Shown here one piece after another: positions 8,725 through 16,678 of a DNA stretch of 64,000 bases (position 1 is the first letter of the stretch; every line of letters starts with the position of its first letter). Origin of the DNA: Bacillus sp. DTU_2020_1000418_1_SI_GHA_SEK_038 (GTDB lineage Bacteria > Bacillota > Bacilli > Bacillales > Cytobacillaceae); contig NZ_CP135435.1 in assembly GCF_032341175.1 (NCBI RefSeq), forward strand, positions 1,612,001 to 1,676,000. Reading direction: 5' to 3'. A program made the position numbers and the translations under genes. A model generated the notes under the pieces. It was given only the letters and a program-made list of their open reading frames with translations, had not been told where the DNA came from and did not search any database.

Positions 8725-9465
8725 CTAGGCTTTTTTAATATTCCAAATAAGCGAATCTACACCTTTAGAAAAATGAAAGATTGGTTGTATATCAGATATG
8801 TCGATCTGAAATGGAGTAAATAATGTATTCTTTTTAATGATTGCTTCTGCCTGCTGTAAAGGCCAAGGATCATGATGAATTTCGCAGCAATAGAGATTGT
8901 CTCTTTTATTTGAGCTAAAAAAGCAGTAACGTTCGGTAAGCCAATGATCAAGAGTTCCTTCAATAGGGAAAAAAATATCTTTAACTGGCGAATAAGAACC
9001 TTTACAAATAATTTGCGGATTTGTTTGTTTTACACGAATACTATCGTAATAAAACGCTTTTCCTATCTTCTGAATAGATATATGTGAATGCTTATATGGC
9101 AAATGCAGCCATCTCTTTGCAATCGTAAGGGAAGCTAAATCGCCGACATCTAATGACATGAAGTAAATACCAGGTTTTCCATTATAATGAACATATGTAC
9201 GGACATTAATTTCAGCAAATGGCGGAATGATGGAAATTGACGGGAATCCTCGGGGATAAATCCCTTCCATTTCAAATATAATGATACCCAACCATGCATC
9301 CCCATCAAAGGTGTCAATATGCAAGGAAGGATGGACAAATTGCCGAACTTTTTCTAGGGAAATTGGCCAATGAATAAATAATAAATTCCGCCATGCCTGA
9401 CGCATAATCCAATAATCTGATGGTATTGGATAAGGACGGTGCGCATTGTCATATATTAACTTCAT
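8725..9465 (-). CDS. yqjF: DUF2071 protein, YqjF-like
   Basis: Soluble protein of 246 residues belonging to the DUF2071 (YqjF) family, related in fold to acetoacetate decarboxylase-like beta barrels. The family-typical opening, WRNLLFIHWPIS followed by a VHPSLHIDTFDG segment, is visible near residues 20-45. The start is ATG 9465 with GAAAGGGG 6 nt upstream. No catalytic residues can be assigned and the function is unknown. It is convergent with amhX and divergent from the FMN protein at 9621; the 155-bp gap between 9465 and 9621 must hold both promoters. Confidence 0.85.
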   Translation of the reverse strand: MKLIYDNAHRPYPIPSDYWIMRQAWRNLLFIHWPISLEKVRQFVHPSLHIDTFDGDAWLGIIIFEMEGIYPRGFPSISIIPPFAEINVRTYVHYNGKPGIYFMSLDVGDLASLTIAKRWLHLPYKHSHISIQKIGKAFYYDSIRVKQTNPQIICKGSYSPVKDIFFPIEGTLDHWLTERYCFFSSNKRDNLYCCEIHHDPWPLQQAEAIIKKNTLFTPFQIDISDIQPIFHFSKGVDSLIWNIKKA

Positions 9466-9620
9466 TAAATGGCCCCTTTCTGGAAATTTCTCACTCCGCA
9501 TAGTCTTTTCTGCTATTTTATGTTTTATACTATTTCAAACTATTGGTTTACATATTTTCCCTATAATAGGAAATAATATTAGGAAAATAGACTTTGTATT
9601 TATAAAAGTGGAGATGGAAA

Positions 9621-11018
9621 ATGCCAAATATCATTATATATGTCACTTTTACGATGATAACCATTTTGTTTGCCCTTACTTTCTTCATGTTTTTATGCTG
9701 GCGTTGGCTCGTGAAAAAAATCGTAAAAAAAATGGGGAAGATCATTTTAACCGACAGCTACCAAGAAAATATTATGGAATTAATGCCGGGCCTGCGTCAT
9801 GTGGGCATTCAAAATATGCTCGAAAATAGCTTGAGGGCAAGTAGTGGAGATGTGTTGCATCGCCCTCTTGGCTCATCCAAGAAATGGCCGCATTTAGATC
9901 CGATCACATTCATTCCTGCACAAACTACTCCATTTGCTGTAGACGGGGACGAAGAAGTAGATGTAAGCGTAATAATTGGACCAAAAGCAAAAAAACCAAT
10001 GAAAATAAAAATCCCTCTAATGATTAGCGGGATGGCCTACGGAATCGCACTCAGCGAGAAAGTGCGGCTTTCTTTGGCAGAAGCGGCTATGAATACCGGA
10101 ACAGCTATTAATTCAGGTGAAGGCGGAATTATGCCTGAAGAACTAAATACAGCAGGCAATTATATTGTGCAATTTTCTAAAACAGAATGGTCCAAGGAAA
10201 AGGAACTATTCAAGCGGGCGAATGCGATAGAAATAAAGCTAGGGCAAGGTGCGGTGTTTTCGACAGGAGCAAGAATTTCACCTGAAAACATAACAGGTCG
10301 CGCACGTGATATCATGGGGTTAAAAGAAAATGAGACGGCAGTGATTTATGATAATTTTTTTGAAGGTCAAACACTTAAGGATTTAACAGATCTTGTAGAT
10401 GAACTTCGAAATATGTCAGGTGGAGTTCCAATCGGTGTAAAAATGGGGGCAGGTGGAAAAATTGAAGAGGATATTGATCATGTTATTGAAATGGGGGTCG
10501 ATTTTATTGCTATTGATGGAGGGCAAGCGGCAACACTAGGAGCTCCGCCTATTTTATCAGATGACGTTGGTATTCCGACTTTACACGCTATTGTCCGGGC
10601 GAGTAATCATTTAGAAAAAAGAAAAATGAAAGGACAAATTACCCTCATAGCAGCAGGTGGTCTTTTAGTGCCGGGACACTTTTTAAAAGTTATCGCACTT
10701 GGTGCAGATGCTGTCTATATAGGCTCTGCCATATTATTTGCAGTCTCACATAGTCAATCTTTGAATGCTCTGCCTTTTGAGCCGCCGACACAAGCTGTTT
10801 GGAATCAAGGGAAATTTAAGGATCAATTCAATCAGGAAGAAGGAGCTAAAACAGCTGAAAAGTTTTTAACTGCAAGTACTGAAGAAATGAAAATGGGATT
10901 GCGAGCTATGGGTAAGCGTTCTTTAAAAGAGCTTTCTAGAAAAGATTTAGTATCCTACGATGAGCTTACAGCCCGAATGATCGGCATTCCATTTTCATTT
11001 GAACCTTGGGAAAAATAG
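9621..11018 (+). CDS. FMN-binding glutamate synthase-family protein (YerD-like)
   Basis: A 465-residue protein with one N-terminal membrane anchor (about residues 4-28, followed by Lys/Arg) and a TIM-barrel resembling the central FMN/synthase domain of glutamate synthase. Typical segments are MSGMAYGIALSE, INSGEGG, IEIKLGQGA and the late AAGGLLVPGHFLK/GADAVYIGSA phosphate-binding region for FMN. The glutaminase domain and the full iron-sulfur set of GltB are absent, so it cannot by itself be glutamate synthase. B. subtilis YerD is the closest named relative I know. The start ATG follows GGAGATGGAAA. The reaction is unknown. Confidence 0.85.
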   Translation: MPNIIIYVTFTMITILFALTFFMFLCWRWLVKKIVKKMGKIILTDSYQENIMELMPGLRHVGIQNMLENSLRASSGDVLHRPLGSSKKWPHLDPITFIPAQTTPFAVDGDEEVDVSVIIGPKAKKPMKIKIPLMISGMAYGIALSEKVRLSLAEAAMNTGTAINSGEGGIMPEELNTAGNYIVQFSKTEWSKEKELFKRANAIEIKLGQGAVFSTGARISPENITGRARDIMGLKENETAVIYDNFFEGQTLKDLTDLVDELRNMSGGVPIGVKMGAGGKIEEDIDHVIEMGVDFIAIDGGQAATLGAPPILSDDVGIPTLHAIVRASNHLEKRKMKGQITLIAAGGLLVPGHFLKVIALGADAVYIGSAILFAVSHSQSLNALPFEPPTQAVWNQGKFKDQFNQEEGAKTAEKFLTASTEEMKMGLRAMGKRSLKELSRKDLVSYDELTARMIGIPFSFEPWEK

Positions 11019-11027
11019 AATAGAGAA

Positions 11028-11053
11028 AGGCGCCATACAAATTAGTGGCGCCT
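11028..11053. terminator. GC-rich hairpin between convergent genes
   Basis: AGGCGCCA pairs with TGGCGCCT around 10 nt. On the reverse strand it is followed by TTTCTCTATT, so it probably terminates tgl; the forward side has no clear T-run. Confidence 0.65.
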
Positions 11054-11064
11054 GTTCAGCTTAT

Positions 11065-11799
11065 TTAATAATAATGCCTCTTGGCAAATTGAGATAAATA
11101 ATTTGTGTTTAATCTGCTATGCTGGGATATTAAATAGGCGGATTTTGTTGCGTCTTTCTTCCTTAATGAATTGAGGTCATTTATCATCTCTTCTTCCGTT
11201 TTAATTCCAATTCCATGTCCAAAATATAAACCATCTCCCAAATATACAGCATTTTCCCCTGTCCATACAGGATGGTCATAATCAGGATTATAAAAGTAAA
11301 CGACATCCCCGGGGATAAAATTACTTCCTATTTTGGTAATGATACTTAAATCCTGGTCGTGGTTCCAATCCCAAACGAGGAGCCTTTGAAATAAAGTATT
11401 AAAATAACTTACTGAGATCAAATCAAGGACTGCTTTATAAAAAATAATCACAATGGCTGTTGTACATTCAAACGCATATTCCTTGCCATTTTCAAATACA
11501 TCCTTAATTGCATCAGATGGAAGAATAGAGGGTTTTAGTAAATAACCGTATTTGATTTTTGTCCAAATTCGAGGATTAAATTTAGATGTACTAAATGGAG
11601 CAAATGTTACCTCGCTTTTTTGAAGGTTATTTGCTGCTAAAATAATATGCTTCCTTAATCTTATATCAAAGAGCAATTCATGCAAGGAATTATATTGATG
11701 AATAGAAGGGCTAGTTTCTAGGGCGATAAATATCTCCCTTTCCGTCCCATGAAACCTGTTCTGACTGGGCTTTAATTCATAATTTGAAATAATAATCAA
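11065..11799 (-). CDS. tgl: Protein-glutamine gamma-glutamyltransferase (spore coat transglutaminase)
   Basis: Transglutaminase that cross-links lysine and glutamine side chains of spore coat proteins late in sporulation. The 244-residue length matches B. subtilis Tgl (about 245). The catalytic cysteine lies in YAFECTTAIVI (about Cys112), followed by the expected late motif YLGDGLYFGHGIGIKTEEE with its acidic and His residues. The start is ATG 11799 behind AAAGGAGG. Spore-related genes follow on the other strand (coiled-coil protein, SASP, Gly/Tyr-rich protein). Expression under mother-cell sigma-K is expected from the family, but I could not confirm a promoter here. Confidence 0.93.
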   Translation of the reverse strand: MIIISNYELKPSQNRFHGTEREIFIALETSPSIHQYNSLHELLFDIRLRKHIILAANNLQKSEVTFAPFSTSKFNPRIWTKIKYGYLLKPSILPSDAIKDVFENGKEYAFECTTAIVIIFYKAVLDLISVSYFNTLFQRLLVWDWNHDQDLSIITKIGSNFIPGDVVYFYNPDYDHPVWTGENAVYLGDGLYFGHGIGIKTEEEMINDLNSLRKKDATKSAYLISQHSRLNTNYLSQFAKRHYY

Positions 11800-11968
11800 A
11801 ATATCAGCCTCCTTTCACAAAGGGTTTTATTGATTTTTAACTATTCAGAGGTTTTTCGTTTCTTAAATATAGAGCCAATGCATTGGTGAAAATAATTTAC
11901 TTTACAAAAGGATCAATTCAATGATAATTTATTTAAATAATATGATACTGCAAAGGGGGGTATGAGCA

Positions 11969-12211
11969 TTGAGAATGGATAAAGAAATTATTAAGTATTT
12001 AAGAAAGAGTTATGAGATGAATCAGCGTGATTTTGCAAAGATTGTCAGCTGCAGCTTCTCGCTCATTGCACTAGTAGAAGTAGGTAAACGAAGAGTAACT
12101 TCTGAGTTAGAAGAAAAAATAAAAAAAGCTTTTGATTTAGATGATCAACAGATTCAATCTATCGCTTCTCTTGTATCTGAGTTTAGTAAGGGAGTACCTC
12201 CATTTATGTAA
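11969..12211 (+). CDS. Small XRE-type helix-turn-helix protein
   Basis: A protein of 80 residues that is little more than a DNA-binding domain: residues about 8-62 read as an XRE/Cro helix-turn-helix (MNQRDFAKIVSCSFSLIALVE followed shortly by a second helix pattern; the recognition helix is around SFSLIALVEVGKR). TTG 11969 has AAAGGGGGG 8 nt upstream; ATG 11975 would be too far from it. Overlapping just upstream is an ATG with an immediate stop. No sensor domain is present, so it may act as a dimeric repressor of neighbouring genes. Targets are unknown. Confidence 0.75.
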   Translation: MRMDKEIIKYLRKSYEMNQRDFAKIVSCSFSLIALVEVGKRRVTSELEEKIKKAFDLDDQQIQSIASLVSEFSKGVPPFM

Positions 12212-12296
12212 ATACACCGCTTGAATTTACCAATACGTATGTTCATTAACTCACCTTATGAAGCATGTCCATAACTTTATTTAGGCTATGGCCGTG

Positions 12297-12323
12297 TCAC
12301 CTCACTACTGCCTACATAGATTA
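12297..12323 (+). promoter_or_regulatory. Possible sigma-K promoter before coiled-coil protein
   Basis: CATAGATTA at 12315-12323 is a perfect match to the sigma-K -10 consensus CATANNNTA. A TCACC near 12297-12301 could be the -35 (consensus mACc), although the 14-nt spacing is slightly short. It lies about 40 nt before the start of the coiled-coil gene. Confidence 0.4.
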
Positions 12324-12362
12324 TAGGGAAACATTACTATTCATAAAAGGAGATATGTCCCT

Positions 12363-12707
12363 ATGTATCCTTATCAATATTATCCTGAATATGCCCATCA
12401 GCAATTCGGCACTTATATGCCATTTCCGGCTGCACAGTCATTTAATCTAAATGAGATTGACAGGCAACCGCCCGGGCAAACACGTGAATTGGAAAGAAGA
12501 GTAAACAGACTTGAAAGGCAAAATGAAGAACAGGTAAGAGAGTTAGCTAGAATAAATAATGAAATACGAAGGATCAATCAAGAAATAAATCGTCTAAACC
12601 AGAATGATGTTCGAACTACTCGAAGATTAAATCGATTAAACCAAAGACTTAGAGCCGTAGAAAATCGTTTAGCTATTCCATTTTTTGCTCAAGAGGATGG
12701 TTTCTGA
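12363..12707 (+). CDS. Tyr/Pro-led coiled-coil protein, probably spore-associated
   Basis: A 114-residue protein with two parts: a Tyr/Pro/Phe/Gln-rich head ([16 protein letters not shown], to about residue 30), and an Arg/Asn/Glu-rich heptad region (about residues 40-103) with repeating RLNRLNQ-type units, a likely coiled coil. Such composition is common in coat or exosporium-associated proteins of Bacillaceae. It lies between tgl and a SASP gene and has a possible sigma-K -10 element upstream. The start ATG follows AAAGGAG. I do not recognise a named family, so the spore role is inference. Confidence 0.7.
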   Translation: MYPYQYYPEYAHQQFGTYMPFPAAQSFNLNEIDRQPPGQTRELERRVNRLERQNEEQVRELARINNEIRRINQEINRLNQNDVRTTRRLNRLNQRLRAVENRLAIPFFAQEDGF

Positions 12708-12752
12708 TTCATAAATGAATGGATCACTATACATTCGGTTAAATTAACAAAA

Positions 12753-12770
12753 GAGCAAGGGCACTTGCTC
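12753..12770 (+). terminator. Hairpin after coiled-coil gene
   Basis: GAGCAAG pairs with CTTGCTC around a 4-nt loop. The following AAATAAT has no T-run, so termination is weak or the hairpin has another role. Confidence 0.45.
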
Positions 12771-12797
12771 AAATAATCGTGGTGGGAGTGATGTATC

Positions 12798-12992
12798 ATG
12801 GCTAGAAACAAACTTTTGGTACCTGGTGTTGAAAATGCTTTAGACCAAATGAAATATGAGATAGCAGGCGAGTTTGGAGTTCAACTTGGTGCAGATACAA
12901 CCTCACGAGCAAATGGTTCTGTTGGCGGCGAAATGACAAAGCGTCTTGTCGCTATGGGACAGGAGCAGCTGAAGAATCAGCAAGGACAGTAA
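12798..12992 (+). CDS. Alpha/beta-type small acid-soluble spore protein
   Basis: DNA-binding SASP of 64 residues that coats spore DNA in the forespore core and protects it from UV and heat. Both family signatures are present: the GPR protease site context [20 protein letters not shown] (about residues 19-38) and the C-terminal [13 protein letters not shown] helix. ATG 12798 follows GGTGGGAGTG. A second, different SASP gene lies at 32698 on the other strand. Forespore sigma-G control is expected from the family, but I found no clean promoter upstream. The sspA/sspB numbering cannot be assigned by sequence alone. Confidence 0.95.
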   Translation: MARNKLLVPGVENALDQMKYEIAGEFGVQLGADTTSRANGSVGGEMTKRLVAMGQEQLKNQQGQ

Positions 12993-13006
12993 TAAGATTG
13001 CAAGGC

Positions 13007-13031
13007 AGGGACCTTTCTTTGGAGGGTCTCT
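13007..13031 (+). terminator. Terminator after SASP gene
   Basis: AGGGACCTT pairs with GGAGGGTCTCT, using some G-U pairs, then TTTAATTCG. It starts 15 nt after the SASP stop. Confidence 0.65.
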
Positions 13032-13152
13032 TTAATTCGTTTCGATTAGTAATAGTTCCCTTTTCTAGGTGATTACCCAAGAATTTATATATTGCTTTGA
13101 ATACTATTTAATGGGTGTAAAAATTTGTAGAAGAAAATGAGGAGGAACAAAA

Positions 13153-13377
13153 TTGAATATGAATGTAATACCAAATTCTATTGATATGTATGACGAAAGG
13201 ATTCGACCATTTGGATTTGGCTTTGGCAGACCATTCTTTGGATTCGGTTTTCCGTTTTTAGGAGGATTAGCTTTAGGAGCAGCACTTGGTGGAGGATGGG
13301 GAGGATATGGTTACCCGTACTATCCACCTTATCCTTATCCTTATTCTTTTTACCCGCCTTATGGATACTGGTATTAA
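13153..13377 (+). CDS. Gly/Tyr/Phe/Pro-rich small protein, probable spore surface
   Basis: A 74-residue protein. After a polar start, residues about 19-45 are Phe/Gly-rich (PFGFGFGRPFFGFGFPF), then a short hydrophobic Gly/Ala helix (LGGLALGAALGGG), and it ends with a Tyr/Pro tail of YPYYPPYPYPY type. The TTG start at 13153 has GGAGG 7 nt upstream. Similar Gly/Tyr/Pro-rich miniproteins are often spore coat components in Bacillaceae, and the neighbours (SASP, tgl) agree. A membrane-inserted role for the hydrophobic middle is an alternative. I do not recognise a specific named protein. Confidence 0.65.
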   Translation: MNMNVIPNSIDMYDERIRPFGFGFGRPFFGFGFPFLGGLALGAALGGGWGGYGYPYYPPYPYPYSFYPPYGYWY

Positions 13378-13446
13378 GTAAAAATGAAATGTTCAATGGG
13401 GATGCTCCAATAAGAAATTCAATTGAAGTTTAAAGGCCTCCCCTTT

Positions 13447-13752
13447 TTATTTTTCGTCCCATTCCTCATAAGTCACAATTCCGCCAGTTAGATCAATTTG
13501 ATTTCGCTCCCCTTTGTAATATAGCTTGCCATCCTCGTTTACAATCAAGTTCTCATAAGTAAAAACATGATCCCCAGATGGCAGCTTAATAATGATTTTT
13601 TCACCAAGCACTTTCTTGGGTGCCTCAATCTTAATTAAGCTTTGAGAATAAAAATAAAGGGCAGTAATAGCTGAAATACATAAGGAAAAGAACAGAATGA
13701 AGCGTTTTATAACAAAATATGATTTTTTAGAGTATCTTTGCGACCTCGACAT
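13447..13752 (-). CDS. Small single-pass membrane protein of unknown function
   Basis: A 101-residue protein with a very basic N-terminus (MSRSQRYSKKSYFVIKR), one hydrophobic segment (about residues 17-37) and an extracytoplasmic domain of about 60 residues containing EKIIIKLPSGDHVFTYENLIV. The topology by the positive-inside rule is N-in/C-out. ATG 13752 is the first start with a site upstream (AGGAGG, about 12 nt away); the open frame extends 18 codons further without one. Neighbours give little guidance: it is convergent with the Gly/Tyr-rich gene and divergent from the NfeD-flotillin operon. Not recognised. Confidence 0.6.
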   Translation of the reverse strand: MSRSQRYSKKSYFVIKRFILFFSLCISAITALYFYSQSLIKIEAPKKVLGEKIIIKLPSGDHVFTYENLIVNEDGKLYYKGERNQIDLTGGIVTYEEWDEK

Positions 13753-13897
13753 TCTTCTTGCATACCTCCTGTAAGAAAAGACTAATCTCCTGAGTATCGT
13801 ATGCATGTAGAATTTCGATGATGACAGAAAAAGGCTAAAGTTTATATGAGTCTAGGCAACTGTAAAAATAGTTATTTGAAAATTGTTTTTTGAAAAA

Positions 13898-13924
13898 TGA
13901 AACATTTTCATCTATTCACTCGTA
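13898..13924 (+). promoter_or_regulatory. Sigma-W-type ECF promoter of the nfeD-flotillin operon
   Basis: TGAAAC at 13898-13903 and CGTA at 13921-13924, separated by 17 bp, match the B. subtilis sigma-W consensus exactly. The yuaF-yuaG operon of B. subtilis is a known sigma-W target (cell-envelope stress), so motif and gene content agree. Confidence 0.85.
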
Positions 13925-13970
13925 AGTAAGGTAGATTTTAATTAAATTGTTTATTAAGGGGGAGGTACTG

Positions 13971-14006
13971 ATGGTTGTCATTATGCTAAGGAAAAGTCCT
14001 GAATAA
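13971..14006 (+). CDS. Eleven-codon leader ORF coupled to nfeD
   Basis: ATG 13971 follows the strongest ribosome site of the region (AAGGGGGAGG) and encodes MVVIMLRKSPE before TAA at 14004-14006. The last A of that stop is the first base of the nfeD start (TAATG), the classic arrangement for translational re-initiation. The nfeD start itself has only a poor site. Whether the peptide has any role is unknown; a coupling function is inferred. Confidence 0.45.
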   Translation: MVVIMLRKSPE

Positions 14007-14533
14007 TGATGGAGGTATTGGGAATTGGTATTCAAACACTCTATTTGTATACGCTTATTATTTCTGGCAGCTTAATTATCTTATACTTATTTTTCGGTGA
14101 TGTAATCGAAGGGATATCTGAAGCAACAGGGTTCCTTAATCCTGTACTAATTCTTGCTTTTTTAACTTTTTTATCAGCTATCGGTTATGTCCTTGAGGCT
14201 TTAACAGGACTAAACAGTATCCTAATCATGGTCATTTCTGCAATTGTTTCCATCATATTAGATACTCTGCTTAATGTATTTGTCCTGATTCCATTAGCCA
14301 ATTCTGAGGAATCTCTTGTGTATACAGAGGATTCATTGAAAGGGAGATTGGGGAATGTTATAATCCCAATTCCAGAAAACGGATTTGGCGAGGTTTTGAT
14401 TGAAAGTATTAGCGGGAGGATTTCCAAGCCAGCGGCTAGCTTTGATAATAAAGTTATAGAAGAAGGAAAAAAAGTGCTTGTAATCGATATTAAAGATGGG
14501 GTTCTTTATGTTGTGCCTCATAATCAGTATTAA
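14006..14533 (+). CDS. yuaF: NfeD-family membrane protein (YuaF-like)
   Basis: Partner of flotillin in membrane microdomains. The 175-residue protein has three to four transmembrane segments in the first 100 residues and a C-terminal OB-fold domain (about 110-175, with LKGRLGNVIIPIPENGFGEV). It is the short NfeD1b type, lacking the serine-protease domain of long NfeD proteins. The flotillin gene follows 15 nt later and a sigma-W-type promoter lies about 80 bp upstream. The start at 14006 is supported by TAATG overlap with an 11-codon leader ORF; ATG 14009 is an in-frame alternative. Confidence 0.88.
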   Translation: MMEVLGIGIQTLYLYTLIISGSLIILYLFFGDVIEGISEATGFLNPVLILAFLTFLSAIGYVLEALTGLNSILIMVISAIVSIILDTLLNVFVLIPLANSEESLVYTEDSLKGRLGNVIIPIPENGFGEVLIESISGRISKPAASFDNKVIEEGKKVLVIDIKDGVLYVVPHNQY

Positions 14534-14548
14534 ATAGGAGGAAGGGTT

Positions 14549-16078
14549 ATGCTCACTATTTGGATTGTAATTGGAATTGTTGCTTTTTTATTAATTGCAT
14601 TATTAGGGGTCTTCATTACCAAATATAGAACAGCTGGACCTGATGAGGCATTGATTGTAACGGGGAGCTATCTCGGCAGTAAAAATGTACATGTTGATGA
14701 ATCAGGAAATAAGATAAAAATCATCCGCGGCGGTGGTACATTTGTGCTGCCAGTGTTCCAACAGGCTGAACCACTAAGCTTACTTTCAAGCAAGCTAGAG
14801 GTATCTACTCCTGAAGTATACACAGAACAGGGTGTACCTGTTATGGCGGATGGTACAGCGATTATTAAAATTGGCGGCTCAATTGGAGAGATTGCAACGG
14901 CAGCAGAACAATTTCTTGGAAAATCAAAGGAAGATCGAGAAAATGAAGCAAAAGAGGTTCTTGAGGGACATCTGAGATCGATTCTTGGTTCCATGACTGT
15001 TGAAGAAATCTATAAAAATCGCGATAAGTTTTCCCAGGAGGTACAGAGGGTCGCATCTCAGGACCTTGCGAAAATGGGATTAATCATCGTTTCATTTACA
15101 ATTAAAGATGTCCGTGATAAGAACGGTTATTTAGATTCTTTAGGAAAGCCAAGAATTGCTCAAGTGAAGCGCGATGCAGATATTGCAACAGCAGAGGCTG
15201 AGAAGGAAACGAGGATTAAACGTGCAGAGGCCGATAAGGACGCACAAAGGGCTGAGCTTGAAAGAGCAACAGAAATTGCCGAGGCTGAAAAAGAAAATCA
15301 GATGAAAATGGCTGAATACCGGAGGGAGCAGGATATTGCAAAAGCGCGGGCTGACCAAGCCTATGATTTAGAGACTGCTCGTGCAAAGCAAGAGGTAACA
15401 GAGCAGGAAATGCAAATTAAGATTATTGAACGTCAGAAACAAATTGAATTAGAAGAAAAAGAAATATTAAGAAGAGAACGTCAATATGATTCCGAAGTAA
15501 AGAAAAAGGCAGATGCAGACCGGTATGCAGTTGAACAGGCCGCGGAAGCAAATAAGAAAAAGCAAATGGCTGAAGCAGATGCAAACAAATACTTAATTGA
15601 AGCTCAGGCACGGGCTGAAGCAGAAAGGGTTCGTGTGGACGGATTGGCAAAAGCAGAATCTCAGCGGGCACAAGGTGAGGCAGAAGCAGAAATTATTCGA
15701 CTGAAGGGTCTTGCAGAAGCAGAAGCGAAAAGGAAAATTGCCGAAGCATTTGAGCAATACGGCCAAGCAGCTATTATGGATATGGTATTGGAAATGCTTC
15801 CAGAATATGCGAAGCAAGTGGCAACCCCGCTTTCCAATATTGATAAAATAACAGTTGTTGATACAGGCAGTGATGGAAAAAATGGCGGTGCCAATAAAAT
15901 CACAGGCTATGCAACGAATTTAATGTCCACGATGCAAGAGAGTCTTAAGGCATCCTCAGGTATTGATGTAAAAGAGCTGATTGAGAACTTTTCCGGAAAG
16001 GGAAATATCCGTCAAAGCATAAATGAGCTAACGAATGAGTTGGCAAGCAAGAATGACTATGAAGCAAAAGATGAATGA
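14549..16078 (+). CDS. floT: Flotillin (SPFH-domain membrane microdomain scaffold)
   Basis: Scaffold of bacterial lipid-raft-like domains, orthologous to B. subtilis FloT/YuaG (509 residues here, the same size). An N-terminal hydrophobic segment (about residues 3-23) anchors the protein. The SPFH/PHB domain spans about 25-220. A long Ala/Glu/Lys-rich coiled coil with many EAEKE/AEAE repeats covers about 215-400 and drives oligomerisation. AGGAGG lies a few bases before ATG 14549. It is second in the sigma-W-type operon after the NfeD gene. The yuaI acetyltransferase that follows in B. subtilis is missing; YjcZ-type miniproteins follow instead. Confidence 0.95.
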   Translation: MLTIWIVIGIVAFLLIALLGVFITKYRTAGPDEALIVTGSYLGSKNVHVDESGNKIKIIRGGGTFVLPVFQQAEPLSLLSSKLEVSTPEVYTEQGVPVMADGTAIIKIGGSIGEIATAAEQFLGKSKEDRENEAKEVLEGHLRSILGSMTVEEIYKNRDKFSQEVQRVASQDLAKMGLIIVSFTIKDVRDKNGYLDSLGKPRIAQVKRDADIATAEAEKETRIKRAEADKDAQRAELERATEIAEAEKENQMKMAEYRREQDIAKARADQAYDLETARAKQEVTEQEMQIKIIERQKQIELEEKEILRRERQYDSEVKKKADADRYAVEQAAEANKKKQMAEADANKYLIEAQARAEAERVRVDGLAKAESQRAQGEAEAEIIRLKGLAEAEAKRKIAEAFEQYGQAAIMDMVLEMLPEYAKQVATPLSNIDKITVVDTGSDGKNGGANKITGYATNLMSTMQESLKASSGIDVKELIENFSGKGNIRQSINELTNELASKNDYEAKDE

Positions 16079-16126
16079 GAAATAAGTAATTATAATTTTT
16101 CATAACTGAATATTGCTTGGCAAAAA

Positions 16127-16160
16127 GGGCGGTGATCTATTTAGATCCACCTCCTTTTTT
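16127..16160 (+). terminator. Terminator after floT
   Basis: GGGCGGTGATCT pairs imperfectly with AGATCCACCTCC around ATTT, followed by a run of six T. Confidence 0.8.
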
Positions 16161-16297
16161 ATTTTTCAAAATTAGACGATAATACAGGATTTTTAGTTTG
16201 TCCTAATGAAATAACCCAAAAATTGTGCATTCGTCTATCGCACACAATAGCTTATTTGAATAGGATATAAGGAATCAAATAAAGGAGGTATTTGGAT

Positions 16298-16408
16298 ATG
16301 TCAGATGGATGCGTACACGGCGGAGGCTTCGCTCTTCTTGTTGTTTTGTTTATCCTGTTAATCATTATAGGAGCTTCATGGGGTTTCGGAGGGTATGGGT
16401 ACTATTAA
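16298..16408 (+). CDS. YjcZ-family sporulation miniprotein (36 aa)
   Basis: Tiny membrane protein reading MSDGCVHGGGFALLVVLFIL and continuing through a second hydrophobic stretch to a GFGGYGYY tail. A Gly-rich head followed by [15 protein letters not shown] is the hallmark of YjcZ-family sporulation proteins. AAAGGAGG lies 8 nt before ATG 16298. A paralogue follows 39 nt after its stop. Together they look like a recent tandem duplication with different heads and tails. The role in the spore is not known; membrane insertion is inferred from hydrophobicity. Confidence 0.85.
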   Translation: MSDGCVHGGGFALLVVLFILLIIIGASWGFGGYGYY

Positions 16409-16447
16409 TAGAAAAAAATTTATGAATATTTAGGAGGAGATTAGATT

Positions 16448-16570
16448 ATGTGGTACGGCGGCTATGGTCATGGCGGCTGTGGATATGGCGGATATGGTGG
16501 CGGTTTTGCATTAATCGTTGTCCTATTTATCCTGCTTATCATCGTAGGCGCAGCTTGCTTTAGATTTTAA
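16448..16570 (+). CDS. YjcZ-family sporulation miniprotein (40 aa)
   Basis: Second YjcZ-type peptide, with a longer Gly/Tyr-rich head ([19 protein letters not shown]) and the same [16 protein letters not shown] membrane core as its neighbour, ending CFRF. TAGGAGGAG precedes ATG 16448. The near-identical cores and 39-nt spacing mark the two as tandem paralogues in one transcript, closed by the hairpin at 16581. Both have a cysteine, but at different positions (in the head at residue 11 and near the end here). Confidence 0.85.
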   Translation: MWYGGYGHGGCGYGGYGGGFALIVVLFILLIIVGAACFRF

Positions 16571-16580
16571 TAAAGAAGGA

Positions 16581-16610
16581 AGCAAGAGAGTAAACCTCTC
16601 TTGCTTTTTA
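16581..16610 (+). terminator. Terminator after YjcZ pair
   Basis: AGCAAGAGAG pairs perfectly with CTCTCTTGCT around a 5-nt loop, followed by TTTTTA. Confidence 0.9.
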
Positions 16611-16638
16611 GGTAAATAATGGAATAAATGCAAGTATA

Positions 16639-16672
16639 AAACAGGCCCAACTTGAAAACTGAGCCTGTTTTT
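16639..16672. terminator. Terminator at 3' end of bpr
   Basis: AAACAGGC pairs with GCCTGTTT around 16 nt, just after the final stop of the bpr reading frame on the reverse strand. Confidence 0.65.
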
Positions 16673-16678
16673 GATTAC

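Noticed and set aside
15140..15903. Several overlapping reverse-strand open frames inside the flotillin gene, Cys/Phe/Ser-rich
   Set aside because: They mirror the Ala/Glu/Lys-rich coiled-coil codons of floT, have no ribosome sites and no sensible protein features.
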